A stretch of 20,000 bases of DNA from positions 87,501-107,500 of the forward strand of contig LUCW03001932.1 of assembly GCA_001586965.3 (NCBI GenBank), read 5' to 3'. This stretch comes from Sphaeroforma sirkka. Its lineage: Eukaryota > Opisthokonta > Ichthyosporea > Ichthyophonida. The position numbers were made by a program, and so were the translations under genes. Shown here piece after piece: positions 19,602 through 20,000 of this stretch. How positions within the stretch are numbered: the first letter of the stretch is position 1; each line of letters begins with the position of its first letter. Below the pieces are notes generated by a model. That model was not told the origin of the DNA. It worked only from the letters and a program-made list of their open reading frames with translations, and did no database searches.

Positions 19602-20000
19602 ATAGTAAGATCGGGGCTCCTTGGGCACCTTTTTCGAATCGCTTATGTGATGTGGTGGGTATGTCGAGTTGGTCGTGCTCAAGCCACTAACAAAATATTT
19701 GTCACTGACTACGAGATCTAGAAATAAGATTAGCCGTATGCAGCAGTTATTATCAAAGTAAATACTCTAATACCGCTTCAATGAGTTAACCCTTCCGCCC
19801 AGTCGTATCACATAGTGTGACCTCATCTGCCAGTTAATTATGATAATAGAAACTGAGTATCCACACATAGTAATAAAAGCTTTGGCAGCAGTAAAAGAAT
19901 CAGTACAAGCATACGACCTAATGACTTATATAAACAAAATTGCATAACTTGAGTAATTTATATACTTACATATATATATATATGTATGTATGTATGTATG
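19602..20000. other. Spacer downstream of calmodulin ending in a microsatellite
   Basis: No gene is recognised. The last roughly 30 bases are (TA)n passing into (TATG)n and cut by the window edge. A small inverted repeat, TCACATAGTGTGA, lies at about 19808. Confidence 0.5.

Overview
This is a eukaryotic nuclear window. Its genes are split by GT-AG introns, AATAAA-type signals follow two of them, and the spacers are AT-rich and full of (TA)n microsatellites and minisatellites. Reconstructed calmodulin (149 aa) and RACK1 (315 aa) are close to animal proteins. A unicellular relative of animals, possibly an ichthyosporean with a repeat-rich genome, would fit; that placement is inferred from protein similarity alone.

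Layout: (1) About 106-8793, minus strand: the N-terminal part of the large clamp-loader subunit RFC1, rebuilt here from ten exons with matching splice phases; the AAA+ part lies beyond the left edge. The visible part carries three BRCT domains, where typical RFC1 has one. The second and third share all three intron positions and phases, so they look like a tandem duplication. Nearly every intron carries its own tandem repeat. (2) 8794-10427: upstream spacer with an E2F-type site and an ACGCGT box. (3) 10428-11487, minus: an intact intronless cofactor-dependent phosphoglycerate mutase, followed by a young partial copy of its own 3' end. (4) 11488-15183: gene-poor spacer with large (TA)n and (TATG)n tracts and a 145-bp direct repeat pair. 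(5) 15184-17951, minus: RACK1, four exons. (6) 18598-19542, plus: calmodulin, four exons, divergent from RACK1. (7) 19602-20000: spacer ending in a microsatellite.

The genes do not form one pathway. RFC1 loads PCNA in DNA replication, phosphoglycerate mutase is glycolytic, RACK1 is a ribosome-bound scaffold and calmodulin is the calcium sensor. The most notable feature is the RFC1 BRCT expansion with its preserved intron pattern. All exon models come from reading splice signals and protein similarity by eye; no alignment or transcript data were available.
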